In this document: positions 16,716-24,063 of the stretch, in pieces | Layout: each line of letters begins with the position of its first letter | Numbering within the stretch: the first letter of the stretch is position 1 | NCBI GenBank assembly: GCA_038327195.1 | Contig: JBBQKU010000007.1 | Coordinates: forward strand, 89,452-153,451 | From: UBA4416 sp038327195 | GTDB lineage: Bacteria > Bacteroidota > Bacteroidia > B-17B0 > Aurantibacillaceae | Length of the DNA stretch: 64,000 nucleotides | Direction of reading: 5' to 3' | Program-made: the position numbers and the translations under genes | Notes under the pieces: model-generated | What the model was told of the DNA's origin: nothing | The model's input: the letters and a program-made list of their open reading frames with translations, nothing else | Database searches by the model: none

Positions 16716-17033
16716 TCAATTATTTATCCAACCTAATGTTCCGCCACATAACCATTTTGAATTAGTAAACCCTAGTTCTTTTAGTTTTTCGGACGCAGAA
16801 ATAGATCTGCCACCTCCTTTGCCACATGTTGTAATGAGCAAATCCGTTTTTTTTAAAAGAGATTCTGCATTATTAAAGTTAATGAGTTCAAAATGTATAG
16901 CTTCAGGAATGTGAGATTCATTAAATTCTTCAATACTACGAACATCTAAAATTATTACTTGATGCTGTTTTGAATCGATTATTTTTTTTAAATCGTTTTT
17001 TGTTATGCAAGCACCTGATATAATATTTTCCAT
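16716..17033 (-). CDS. Single-domain rhodanese
   Basis: The 105-residue cytoplasmic protein is one rhodanese domain with I-L-D-V-R-S-I-E-E-F-N near residue 30 and the active-site loop T-C-G-K-G-G-G-R-S, one residue longer than usual. No signal peptide or tail is present. It lies 51 bp downstream of cbpM on the same strand, so it may be read through from the cbpA operon rather than belonging to the ars block. Likely role: sulfane sulfur transfer. Acceptor unknown. Confidence 0.83.
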   Translation of the reverse strand: MENIISGACITKNDLKKIIDSKQHQVIILDVRSIEEFNESHIPEAIHFELINFNNAESLLKKTDLLITTCGKGGGRSISASEKLKELGFTNSKWLCGGTLGWINN

Positions 17034-17084
17034 TTTTATATTTTAAAATTTATTCAATTCTATAAGGTTCTTTAAACTTAAAAT

Positions 17085-17381
17085 TTAATCACTTTCATAA
17101 ATTCTCAATTTATTTTGTGTGGAAATAAGTTCTTTTTGAAGATTATCAATTTGTTGTAATAAATTTGATATAGCATCTATGCCTTCCATATTTATATCAA
17201 GTTCAAAATGTAGACGCATCATTTTTTCTACATCTTTTATTTTTTCATTTTCAAGATATTTATGGTCTTCAATAATAATAACTTCTATTAATCCAAATTC
17301 TTGTAATGCATTAATAAACGAAAACTCTATATTATGATGAATACAAAATTGTTCTATCAAGATTAAATTATTAGTTTCCAT
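17085..17381 (-). CDS. cbpM: CbpM-type modulator of the CbpA co-chaperone
   Basis: This 98-residue protein matches the MerR-like modulator family: N-terminal L-I-x-I-E-Q-F-C-x-H-H-x-I-E, a central D-I-N-M-E-G-I-D-A-I-S-N-L-L element, and a C-terminal coiled coil. CbpM binds the J domain of CbpA and inhibits it. The gene overlaps the end of cbpA by 11 bp, the arrangement seen in many bacteria, which supports the call. Confidence 0.85.
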   Translation of the reverse strand: METNNLILIEQFCIHHNIEFSFINALQEFGLIEVIIIEDHKYLENEKIKDVEKMMRLHFELDINMEGIDAISNLLQQIDNLQKELISTQNKLRIYESD

Positions 17382-18279
17382 TATTTCTTATTTTTGATAA
17401 TTCGGTAAATAATTCTTTTTCTTTTTCAGTAAGATTAGTTGGTAATTTAATTTGATATGTAATATATAAATCACCAAATTCATTTTCTTTTTTATAAACT
17501 GGAAATCCTTTTCCTTTTAATTTAACTTTTGTACCTCCAAGTGTTTCTGGAGCAATTTTCAGTTTAACTTTCCCATCAAATGTATCTACTAAAATTTCGC
17601 CACCCAACATAGCAGTATATAAATCTAAATCAACATTTGCATATAAATTACTTCCTTCTCTTTTAAATTTAGAATGGTTAGCAATTGTGAACGTGATATA
17701 TAAATCTCCATTTGGCCCTCCATTTGCACCAGGAGTACCATGACCAGATATTTTAATAACTTGTCCATTTTCAACTCCAGCAGGAATTGTTAATCTTATG
17801 TTTTTTCCGTTTACAGTGAGTGTTTGTTGTTGCGTTTTAAATACATCATTTAATTCTAATTGTAATTGAGCATTGATGTCTTGTCCTCTAAATTTTGTTT
17901 GCCTTCCACTACTACCTTTATTGCCTCCATACATGGATTCAAAAAACTCAGAAAAATCTCCTGAATAATCTCCGGAAAATCCACCGCTCCCTTGTTGACT
18001 TCTGCCACCACCTTGGGATTGATTTTGCTGATTAGCCTTTTCAAATTCTTCGGCATGTTTCCAATCCTTGCCATACTTATCGTATTTTTTTCTCTTTTCA
18101 GGATCGCTTAAAACTTCATTAGCTTCATTAATTTGCTGAAATTTCTTTTTAGCATTTTCATCATTCGGATTTAAATCAGGATGATTTTTCCTAGCTAATT
18201 TACGATAGGCACTTTTGATATCACTTTCCGAGGCGGTTTTGGGTATTTCAAGTATTTTATAGTAATCTATAAATTCCAT
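17371..18279 (-). CDS. cbpA: CbpA-type DnaJ co-chaperone (no zinc finger)
   Basis: The 302-residue protein has an N-terminal J domain (residues 3-70) with the H-P-D tripeptide in K-N-H-P-D-L-N, a Gly/Gln/Ser-rich linker (about residues 80-125), and two C-terminal substrate-binding beta domains with I-P-A-G-V-E-N-G-Q. The zinc-binding repeats of DnaJ are missing, which defines the CbpA class. It stimulates DnaK and is paired with cbpM downstream. A TATGAC-N4-ATCATA palindrome lies about 100 bp upstream, centred 29.5 bp before a weak -7 element. Confidence 0.93.
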   Translation of the reverse strand: MEFIDYYKILEIPKTASESDIKSAYRKLARKNHPDLNPNDENAKKKFQQINEANEVLSDPEKRKKYDKYGKDWKHAEEFEKANQQNQSQGGGRSQQGSGGFSGDYSGDFSEFFESMYGGNKGSSGRQTKFRGQDINAQLQLELNDVFKTQQQTLTVNGKNIRLTIPAGVENGQVIKISGHGTPGANGGPNGDLYITFTIANHSKFKREGSNLYANVDLDLYTAMLGGEILVDTFDGKVKLKIAPETLGGTKVKLKGKGFPVYKKENEFGDLYITYQIKLPTNLTEKEKELFTELSKIRNNGN

Positions 18280-18344
18280 TTTTAGTATTTTATTAGTTCT
18301 TGTACTTAATATATAAGTTAGCTAAATTTAATTTCATTTAAATA

Positions 18345-18389
18345 AAAAAATAGTGTGAAATGTTTCCTTCAAATATGATAATAGTCATA
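18345..18389 (-). promoter_or_regulatory. Candidate cbpA promoter with TATGAY-N4-RTCATA palindrome
   Basis: Minus-strand TATGAC-N4-ATCATA (18374-18389) is centred 29.5 bp upstream of TATTTTTT (18345-18352), a degenerate -7 element. The palindrome shares its half-sites with 9184-9199 and 23941-23956. The weak -7 box makes the promoter call tentative. Confidence 0.4.
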
Positions 18390-18412
18390 ATAAACCTTGA
18401 TTTTTTTTTATA

Positions 18413-19687
18413 TCATTTAAGAGCATGTAATTGTTGGTTAATAATTTTTGGTTTAAACCAATTCAATAATTTTCTAGTATTATCAGTTCTACATTTCATA
18501 CGATATTTAATTATAATTGCAGAACCAACTGTTAATAAACCAATAAAAATAATAGAAGAATTTATTCCTAATGTATCAGCAATAATTCCTGTTAATATTG
18601 CACCAATGGCATAGCCTAAATCTCTCCATAATCTAAAAATGCCTAAACTTTTTGGTCTATCAATAGGGTTTGTGTTTTCTGCAACAGTTGCTAAAAAAGT
18701 TGGATAAACCATAGCAGTTCCCCAACCTAAAATAACAGAAAGAATTATATAATGTAACATTGTTTCTGCCCAAGGCATTGCTAATAATACGATACCTTGT
18801 AGTAGCATTCCTGTAAAAAGCATATCTTTTTTGCAAAAATAATCCGCCATTTTTCCTGTTACTAATTGCCCTAATCCCCAAACTGCTGGATATGTAGCCG
18901 TTATAATTCCGATTTGCTCAATTGTAAAATCCTTTTGAATTAATAGAATAGGGAAGATGCCCCAAACCATTCCGTCATTTAAATTATTTATTAACCCGGC
19001 TTGAGTTACCGAACCCAAATTTTTATTTTTCCAAGTTGTATCCCAAAATATGTTTTTTAACAAGGGAATCGTGTTTGTATTAATTTCTTTAGCTACATGA
19101 TGTTTTGTGTCTTTTATAAAGAACCAACTTCCTAATAATCCAAGAGTTGATAATACAATACCAATATAAAATGGATAAGGTCTTAATCCATATTTGCCTG
19201 CAATCCATCCAGTTAAAAACGCAACAATAGCAACAGATAAATATCCTGCAAATTCATTCAAGCCCATTGCAAAACCTCGCTGTTTTTCCCCAACTAAATC
19301 AATTTTCATTACAACGGTGCTGCTCCAAGTTAAACCTTGATTAATTCCTAATAAAATATTTGCTACAATAATCCAATTCCAATTTGGCGCATACATCAAT
19401 ATAAAAGGAACAGGAATGGCAAACAACCAACCAATAGTCAATAATTTTTTTCTACCAAATTTGTTTGCTAAAGAACCTGTGAAATAATTTGTTAATGCTT
19501 TTACAATTCCAAATACAATGATGAATGATAGTATGGCAGTTTTAGCTGCGATATGAAATTCGTTTTCCGCAATTTGTGGTAGTATGGCTCTTTCTAAACC
19601 TACCATTCCGCCAACAAAAGCATTAATTATTACTAAAAGCGTAAATTGCTTCCAGTTTTCTTTTAATCCGAGTTTAATTGTTTCCAT
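18413..19687 (-). CDS. MFS transporter
   Basis: The 424-residue protein has about 12 transmembrane segments and the MFS signature in the loop after TM2 (S-L-A-N-K-F-G-R-K-K-L). The start, L-G-L-K-E-N-W-K-Q-F, and the long central loop with K-D-T-K-H-H are typical of a Bacteroidota subgroup without a known substrate. It lies next to the Crp/Fnr gene (66 bp) at the edge of the sulfane-sulfur block, so sulfur-compound transport is possible, but nothing in the sequence proves it. Confidence 0.87.
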   Translation of the reverse strand: METIKLGLKENWKQFTLLVIINAFVGGMVGLERAILPQIAENEFHIAAKTAILSFIIVFGIVKALTNYFTGSLANKFGRKKLLTIGWLFAIPVPFILMYAPNWNWIIVANILLGINQGLTWSSTVVMKIDLVGEKQRGFAMGLNEFAGYLSVAIVAFLTGWIAGKYGLRPYPFYIGIVLSTLGLLGSWFFIKDTKHHVAKEINTNTIPLLKNIFWDTTWKNKNLGSVTQAGLINNLNDGMVWGIFPILLIQKDFTIEQIGIITATYPAVWGLGQLVTGKMADYFCKKDMLFTGMLLQGIVLLAMPWAETMLHYIILSVILGWGTAMVYPTFLATVAENTNPIDRPKSLGIFRLWRDLGYAIGAILTGIIADTLGINSSIIFIGLLTVGSAIIIKYRMKCRTDNTRKLLNWFKPKIINQQLHALK

Positions 19688-19752
19688 AACTATAATTTGT
19701 AAAACAAAATTACAGTTGATGAATTCTAAAACACTTTACATAAGATAAGTAA

Positions 19753-20316
19753 TTATTTTATTGCCCGAATTCTACTTAAGCTAACAGGTGTAATTCCTAA
19801 GTATGAGGCTATAAATTTTAAAGGAATTCTTTTCAAAATGTTTTTATGATCTTTTATTAAATTATAATAACGTTCCTCGGCAGAATTAAATTGTAAACTT
19901 TCAATTCTGTTTACGGTATTAACATAAGACGTTTCGATTATTTTACGAAATAATCTTTCTAAATCTGAATACAAATCAAATAATAAAAATAATTGATTTG
20001 AATCTATACCAATTAGTGTAGTTTCTTCTATAGCTTGGATGGCTTTTAATGAAGGTTTTCCAGTAAACAAACTTTCAGCTCTAGCCACAAAAGCATTTTC
20101 AAATTCAAAACTTTCTGTAATATCAATATCTTCTTTAAAATAATAAATACGAACACATCCTTGTTTTACAAAGTAAATTGTTTTGCAAGTGTGGCCAATT
20201 GATTGTATATCGGCACCTTTTTTGAAATGCGTTTCATTACAAATTGCAAGCAAAGCTTTTTCTGCTTTGTTAGAAATCGGATGAATTTTTTGAATATGTT
20301 TTATTAATGATTGCAA
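19753..20316 (-). CDS. Crp/Fnr-family regulator
   Basis: This 187-residue protein has a cyclic-nucleotide-binding-like beta roll (residues 15-115) and a short C-terminal helix-turn-helix ending I-A-S-Y-L-G-I-T-P-V-S-L-S-R-I-R, the usual Bacteroidota form. No FNR cysteine cluster is visible (isolated Cys near residues 25, 43 and 55). The start codon appears to be TTG at 20314-20316, as there is no upstream ATG in frame. It lies among genes carrying GTAAC-N4-GTNAC operators and is the best candidate to bind them. The ligand is unknown. Confidence 0.9.
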   Translation of the reverse strand: MQSLIKHIQKIHPISNKAEKALLAICNETHFKKGADIQSIGHTCKTIYFVKQGCVRIYYFKEDIDITESFEFENAFVARAESLFTGKPSLKAIQAIEETTLIGIDSNQLFLLFDLYSDLERLFRKIIETSYVNTVNRIESLQFNSAEERYYNLIKDHKNILKRIPLKFIASYLGITPVSLSRIRAIK

Positions 20317-20378
20317 TTGAGTAGTTATTTTTTTATCTAATTTAATAATTTTTCAATACTTATTTTATTTAAAATAAC

Positions 20379-20405
20379 AAAACCTCTATTGTTAGTAGAG
20401 GTTTT
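20379..20405. terminator. Rho-independent terminator after the DUF2892 gene
   Basis: A perfect 10-bp stem (AAAACCTCTA with TAGAGGTTTT) has a 7-nt loop and a T-rich flank, 26 bp past the end of the DUF2892 gene and upstream of the Crp/Fnr gene. Confidence 0.75.
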
Positions 20406-20430
20406 GAATTTAAAAATTAATATTTAAATC

Positions 20431-20637
20431 TTATTTTTCTTTAGGACAGGTATTAGCGCCTACTAAGGTGTAGAGCGGACAAAAACTTATAACGCTTGTT
20501 AATACAAAAATACCCGCTAGCGCTAATAGAATTATACCTAAAGTGCCTGAAATAATATTCGTAAAAAATAATATTCCAATTACAGCCGCAATTATTAGTC
20601 TAATAATTTTGTCGATACTACCCATGTTTTTTTTCAT
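20431..20637 (-). CDS. DUF2892 membrane protein (YgaP transmembrane-like)
   Basis: This 68-residue protein has two transmembrane helices (about residues 11-30 and 34-52) after the motif M-G-S-I-D-K-I-I-R, and ends with F-C-P-L-Y-T-L-V-G-A-N-T-C. Both cysteines and the C-P-L-Y element match the membrane domain that in YgaP is fused to a rhodanese. Here it is free-standing but lies among rhodanese genes. It has its own promoter with an operator at about -41.5 (20664-20707) and a terminator after it. Confidence 0.88.
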   Translation of the reverse strand: MKKNMGSIDKIIRLIIAAVIGILFFTNIISGTLGIILLALAGIFVLTSVISFCPLYTLVGANTCPKEK

Positions 20638-20663
20638 AATTTTAATTTTAAAAATTGTTTATG

Positions 20664-20707
20664 TAAATATATACAAGTTTTAATTAAAATTATGTGACAA
20701 ATGTTAC
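20664..20707 (-). promoter_or_regulatory. DUF2892-gene promoter with Crp/Fnr-like operator at about -41.5
   Basis: Minus strand: GTAACATTTGTCAC (20694-20707) is centred 29.5 bp upstream of the -7 element TATATTTA (20664-20671). The operator overlaps the stop codon of the upstream gene. Expected start near 20659, 22 nt before the ATG. Confidence 0.65.
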
Positions 20708-20925
20708 TTTGCTTTATCTTCTGCTATTTTTGCTTTAACAAGGCTCATAATAAAACCTATAATTGCAGCAAAATATAACGTACTTATATATGGATTAGAC
20801 GATATCATGCAGGTTCCGTTACTACATCCAATTTTTTTATAATAAATATATCCTCCAATGCCGCCAACAATGGCCCCAATTATTATTAGGATATTATTTA
20901 GAAACCACTTCTTCAAATTCAACAT
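20704..20925 (-). CDS. Small membrane protein of the DUF6132 type
   Basis: The 73-residue product has two transmembrane helices (residues 11-30 and 46-62) separated by a loop with the cysteine pair G-C-S-N-G-T-C-M-I-S-S-N-P-Y, which matches the small DUF6132 family common beside rhodanese genes. The first 22 bp overlap the preceding gene. The C-terminus is Lys-rich and cytoplasmic. A role in sulfur transport or membrane persulfide handling is suggested only by context. Confidence 0.72.
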   Translation of the reverse strand: MLNLKKWFLNNILIIIGAIVGGIGGYIYYKKIGCSNGTCMISSNPYISTLYFAAIIGFIMSLVKAKIAEDKAK

Positions 20926-21136
20926 CTGTAATTTCGTTTTTAGAGTTAGTATTTTTTAAACTTGTATCACAACCATTTGTTCCACAACAGCCAACATTTA
21001 GTAAAGCCATTCCTCCAACAAATAGTCCTAATACACCAAGTGTTATATCTTTAGTAATTAATGCTTGGATTATTGCGCCTCCTCCGAAAATAAATCGAAG
21101 GATGCGCATAAAATTCCATGATTTAAAATTGTTCAT
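20894..21136 (-). CDS. Small membrane protein with Cys-rich tail
   Basis: The 80-residue protein has two hydrophobic segments (about residues 10-24 and 28-47) followed by G-C-C-G-T-N-G-C, three cysteines just past the membrane, and a charged tail. It resembles DUF2892-like halves but lacks their signature. It overlaps the next gene by 32 bp, enough to suggest translational coupling, and follows the rhodanese lipoprotein gene after 1 bp. The cysteine trio could receive sulfur from that neighbour; this is inference. Confidence 0.68.
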   Translation of the reverse strand: MNNFKSWNFMRILRFIFGGGAIIQALITKDITLGVLGLFVGGMALLNVGCCGTNGCDTSLKNTNSKNEITDVEFEEVVSK

Positions 21137-21137
21137 C

Positions 21138-21509
21138 TTAGTTATTTTTGCAAGTTACATTTTGCCAAGGACCAAGATTTTCAATTTCTTTTGTGTATCC
21201 CGCTGCTTGTAATTGTGCTTTTGCAATTCCTGCACGGTTTCCACTGCGGCAAACTAAAATAACTTTATCATACTTTTTAAGCTCTTCTGTTTTGCTCATA
21301 AATTGATCCAATGGATAGTTTACTGAACAATCTGCATGTCCATCTTCATTCCACTCTTCAACTGATCTTACATCTACAATTATTTCTTTGGTAGCTGTTT
21401 GGGTTGTTTTTGAATTTTCCATTTTGTTTGTTTTTGTTGTTTGTGAATCACATTTGGTTAATGTAAATAGTAATATAAATGCTACTATTATTGATTTTAG
21501 TTTTGTCAT
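21138..21509 (-). CDS. Rhodanese-domain lipoprotein (short form)
   Basis: This 123-residue protein has a lipobox-like segment L-T-K-C (Cys20) after a hydrophobic stretch, then a minimal rhodanese domain (about residues 40-120) with I-V-D-V-R-S-V-E-E-W and the active-site loop V-C-R-S-G-N-R-A-G. A second Met (residue 30) could serve as an alternative start for a cytoplasmic form. It lies 46 bp downstream of the MBL-rhodanese gene, across a hairpin, and heads a three-gene run with two small membrane proteins. Confidence 0.85.
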   Translation of the reverse strand: MTKLKSIIVAFILLFTLTKCDSQTTKTNKMENSKTTQTATKEIIVDVRSVEEWNEDGHADCSVNYPLDQFMSKTEELKKYDKVILVCRSGNRAGIAKAQLQAAGYTKEIENLGPWQNVTCKNN

Positions 21510-21521
21510 TTTGTTTTAGTT

Positions 21522-21548
21522 AAAGAGCGACTATAATAGTCGCCCTTT
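21522..21548. terminator. Intergenic hairpin between the MBL-rhodanese gene and the rhodanese lipoprotein gene
   Basis: GCGACTAT (21527-21534) pairs perfectly with ATAGTCGC (21536-21543), and AAAG/CTTT extends the stem past one mismatch. It could terminate or attenuate transcription from 21556 so that the downstream trio is expressed less. Confidence 0.6.
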
Positions 21549-21555
21549 TATTAAA

Positions 21556-22971
21556 TTAGGATTGTTGTAATTTGCTTTGGCAAACGTAATCTGTTTTTGA
21601 AACTCCAGTTTCTGCAATTGATTTGAAGCCTCCTTCAATTTCTTTAAAGTTATGAATTCCTCTTGCTTTAAGGATGCTCGAAGCAATCATACTTCTGTAA
21701 CCACCAGCACAGTGAATGAAAAATGGTTTATCAGTTTTCATTTCTGCAAACCAACTGTTAATTTGATCTAAAGGTTTGTTAAAAGATTCCTCAACATGTT
21801 CTGCTCTATATTCACTTTCTCTTCTTACGTCAACAACAGTATCAGATTTCACATCAACTTCCTTAGCAAATTGTGTAGCTGTAATTCTATTTACAGTATC
21901 TATTTCTTTACCTGCAGCTTTCCAACTTGGGAAACTTCCTTTTAAATGTCCAATTACATTATCAAATCCAACACGGCTTAAACGAGTTACTGTTTCTTCC
22001 TCTTGCCCTAATTCAGTAATTAGCAAAATGGGTTGTTTCACATCTTTAATTAAAGCCCCAACCCAAGGAGCAAAATCTCCGTTGATTCCAATATTAATAG
22101 ATTGAGGAATAAATCCTTTTGCAAATTCTCCAGCATCTCTAGTGTCAAGCATTATAGCATCAAGAGTTTCTGCGGCAACTTCAAATTCTTCAACTGGTAA
22201 AGCTCGCATTCCGTTACTCAATACTGTATCAAAACTTATGTAACCCTTTTTATTCATTGCTACATTCATTCCAAAATATCCTGGAGGAGGCAATAAGCCA
22301 TCAGTAACTGCTTTAACAAATTCTTCTTTGTTTGGTTGATTTAACGCATAGTTCACTTTCTTTTGATTTCCTAAAGTGTCAACCGTTTCTTTCATCATAT
22401 TTTTACCACATGCTGAACCAGCACCATGAGCAGGATAAACAATAACATCATTTGCTAAAGGCATGATTTTATTATTTAATGAATCATATAATAATCCGGC
22501 TAATTGATCTTGAGTCATTGAAGCTGCTTTTTGAGCTAAATCAGGACGTCCAACATCACCTAAAAATAAAGTATCACCACTAAATAAAGAATGATTTTTT
22601 CCATTTTCGTCAATTAATAAAAAACATGAACTTTCCATTGTGTGACCAGGTGTATGCAACACTTTAATTGTTATGTTTCCTATTTTAAATTCCTGACCGT
22701 CTGTTGCAATAATTGCTTCGAATTCAGGATTTGCCGTTGGGCCGTATACGATAGATGCTCCAGTTTTTTCACTTAAATCTAAATGACCAGAAACAAAGTC
22801 GGCATGAAAATGAGTTTCGAAAATATATTTTATTTTCACTCCATCTTTTTGAGCACGATCAATGTATGGTTGCACTTCTCTTAATGGATCAATTATCGCA
22901 GCTTCGCCATTAGAAGTAATGTAATAAGCACCTTGTGCTAAACATCCAGTATAAATTTGTTCTATTTTCAT
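21556..22971 (-). CDS. MBL-fold hydrolase with two rhodanese domains (persulfide dioxygenase-like)
   Basis: The 471-residue protein combines an ETHE1-like metallo-beta-lactamase domain (residues 1-250; T-H54-F-H56-A-D58, H-T-P-G-H, S-G-D-T-L-F) with two rhodanese domains. The first (about residues 265-355) lacks a catalytic cysteine. The second (about 370-465) has C421 in H-C-A-G-G-Y-R-S. The likely role is oxidation of glutathione- or bacillithiol-type persulfide to sulfite and transfer of sulfane sulfur. The promoter carries two GTAAC-type palindromes (23050-23102). The TauE/SafE gene upstream would export sulfite or related sulfur anions. Confidence 0.9.
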   Translation of the reverse strand: MKIEQIYTGCLAQGAYYITSNGEAAIIDPLREVQPYIDRAQKDGVKIKYIFETHFHADFVSGHLDLSEKTGASIVYGPTANPEFEAIIATDGQEFKIGNITIKVLHTPGHTMESSCFLLIDENGKNHSLFSGDTLFLGDVGRPDLAQKAASMTQDQLAGLLYDSLNNKIMPLANDVIVYPAHGAGSACGKNMMKETVDTLGNQKKVNYALNQPNKEEFVKAVTDGLLPPPGYFGMNVAMNKKGYISFDTVLSNGMRALPVEEFEVAAETLDAIMLDTRDAGEFAKGFIPQSINIGINGDFAPWVGALIKDVKQPILLITELGQEEETVTRLSRVGFDNVIGHLKGSFPSWKAAGKEIDTVNRITATQFAKEVDVKSDTVVDVRRESEYRAEHVEESFNKPLDQINSWFAEMKTDKPFFIHCAGGYRSMIASSILKARGIHNFKEIEGGFKSIAETGVSKTDYVCQSKLQQS

Positions 22972-23019
22972 TTTTGTTTATTTTTTATGGTTATTTTTTA
23001 AGTTTAATTTTTTATAAGT

Positions 23020-23102
23020 CAAAGGTAAAGTGTTAGTTGTTTTTTTATGGTAACAAATATTACATACTTTCTGTTGATTTTATTGATTGTAACATATGTT
23101 AC
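23020..23102 (-). promoter_or_regulatory. MBL-rhodanese promoter with two Crp/Fnr-like palindromes
   Basis: Minus strand: the -7 element TACCTTTG (23020-23027) matches consensus exactly. GTAATATTTGTTAC (23050-23063) is centred 29.5 bp upstream, at about -41.5, and a second, perfect palindrome GTAACATATGTTAC (23089-23102) lies 39 bp further, near -80.5. No TTG is found at the -33 position, as expected for an activator-dependent promoter. Leader about 44 nt. Confidence 0.7.
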
Positions 23103-23107
23103 GCTTA

Positions 23108-23905
23108 TTATTTTAAGAGAGTTTCTTTTATAATAATGTATACTCCCATAATTAATACAAACCATCCAAATATTGGTTTTAGTTTAGCTCCATCTATTTT
23201 TTTAGATAAATAAATTCCTATAAAAATTCCTACTGTTGCAAAGGCTGCTACTGAAGTTAAAAGAGTCCAATTGATAACTGCTTCGCCGCTTTCACCAAAA
23301 AATCCGATTAATGACTTAGCCGCAATAATTACTAAAGATGTGCCAACGGCTTCTTTCATCGGTAGCTTGGATAAAAGTACTAACGCTGGAATAATTAAAA
23401 ATCCTCCACCAGCGCCTACTAAACCAGTAATTAAACCAACAATAGCACCTTCAATTAATATGACAGGATAATTAAATTTTTGTGGACCTAATTCTTCTTC
23501 TTTTTTCTTTTTATCCTTTTTAATCATACTGTATGAAGCGGCCACCATAAGCATTGCAAATAAAAGCAACATTAAAATACTTTTGGTTACAACAAAGTCA
23601 CCAACTGTAAAAACCTCTTTTGGTATTGCTGGAACAATATATGCTCTTGTAAGAAATACTGCTATTATAGAAGGTATTCCAAATACAATGGCAGTTTTAA
23701 TATTTACTAATCCTTTTTTGAAATAGCCAACCGAACCTACTGCTGCTGTAAAACCAACAATAAATAAAGAATAAGACGTTGCAATAACGGCGTCAACTCC
23801 AAATAGATAAACTAAAACAGGAACAGTTAAAATACTTCCACCACTTCCTATAAGTCCTAATGAAATTCCAATTAAAATAGATGAGATGTAACCAATTATT
23901 TCCAT
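23108..23905 (-). CDS. TauE/SafE-family sulfur-anion permease
   Basis: This 265-residue protein has about seven to eight transmembrane segments arranged as two related halves, each with the family motif: G-L-I-G-S-G-G-S-I-L-T-V-P near residue 18 and G-L-V-G-A-G-G-G-F-L-I-I-P near residue 160. Members export sulfite, sulfoacetate or related anions. It is upstream of the persulfide dioxygenase-like gene and carries the same operator type in its promoter, so the two probably form an oxidation-and-export pair. Confidence 0.9.
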   Translation of the reverse strand: MEIIGYISSILIGISLGLIGSGGSILTVPVLVYLFGVDAVIATSYSLFIVGFTAAVGSVGYFKKGLVNIKTAIVFGIPSIIAVFLTRAYIVPAIPKEVFTVGDFVVTKSILMLLLFAMLMVAASYSMIKKDKKKKEEELGPQKFNYPVILIEGAIVGLITGLVGAGGGFLIIPALVLLSKLPMKEAVGTSLVIIAAKSLIGFFGESGEAVINWTLLTSVAAFATVGIFIGIYLSKKIDGAKLKPIFGWFVLIMGVYIIIKETLLK

Positions 23906-23931
23906 ATTTATATTATTAAATTATTATGAGA

Positions 23932-23975
23932 CAAAGGTCGTATGATAAAAGTCATAAAACGGTTACATTTGTTAC
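23932..23975 (-). promoter_or_regulatory. TauE/SafE promoter with Crp/Fnr-like operator and a second palindrome
   Basis: Minus strand: GTAACAAATGTAAC (23962-23975) is centred 29.5 bp upstream of GACCTTTG (23932-23939), one mismatch from TAnnTTTG. A TATGAC-N4-ATCATA palindrome (23941-23956) lies between them, centred near -21.5, where binding would block RNA polymerase. The region is shared with the divergent metal-efflux promoter at 24029-24058. Confidence 0.6.
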
Positions 23976-24028
23976 ATTACTATTTCAAACGTTAATACAA
24001 ACTTATCATTTCACAAAACTATGGGTTA

Positions 24029-24058
24029 TTGAAGTTTACATTTTTTTTTATATCTTTG
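24029..24058 (+). promoter_or_regulatory. Full-consensus promoter of the metal-efflux operon
   Basis: TTG (24029-24031), a 19-bp spacer and TATCTTTG (24051-24058) form a complete Bacteroidota promoter. Using the same spacing as the other promoters, transcription would begin at about 24063, one base before the TTG start codon at 24064, so the mRNA may be essentially leaderless. Confidence 0.7.
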
Positions 24059-24063
24059 TATCG

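Noticed and set aside
21776..22105. A 109-codon plus-strand frame opposite the MBL-rhodanese gene
   Set aside because: Antisense shadow of a conserved gene; Ser/Thr/Leu-rich translation and no promoter or start context.
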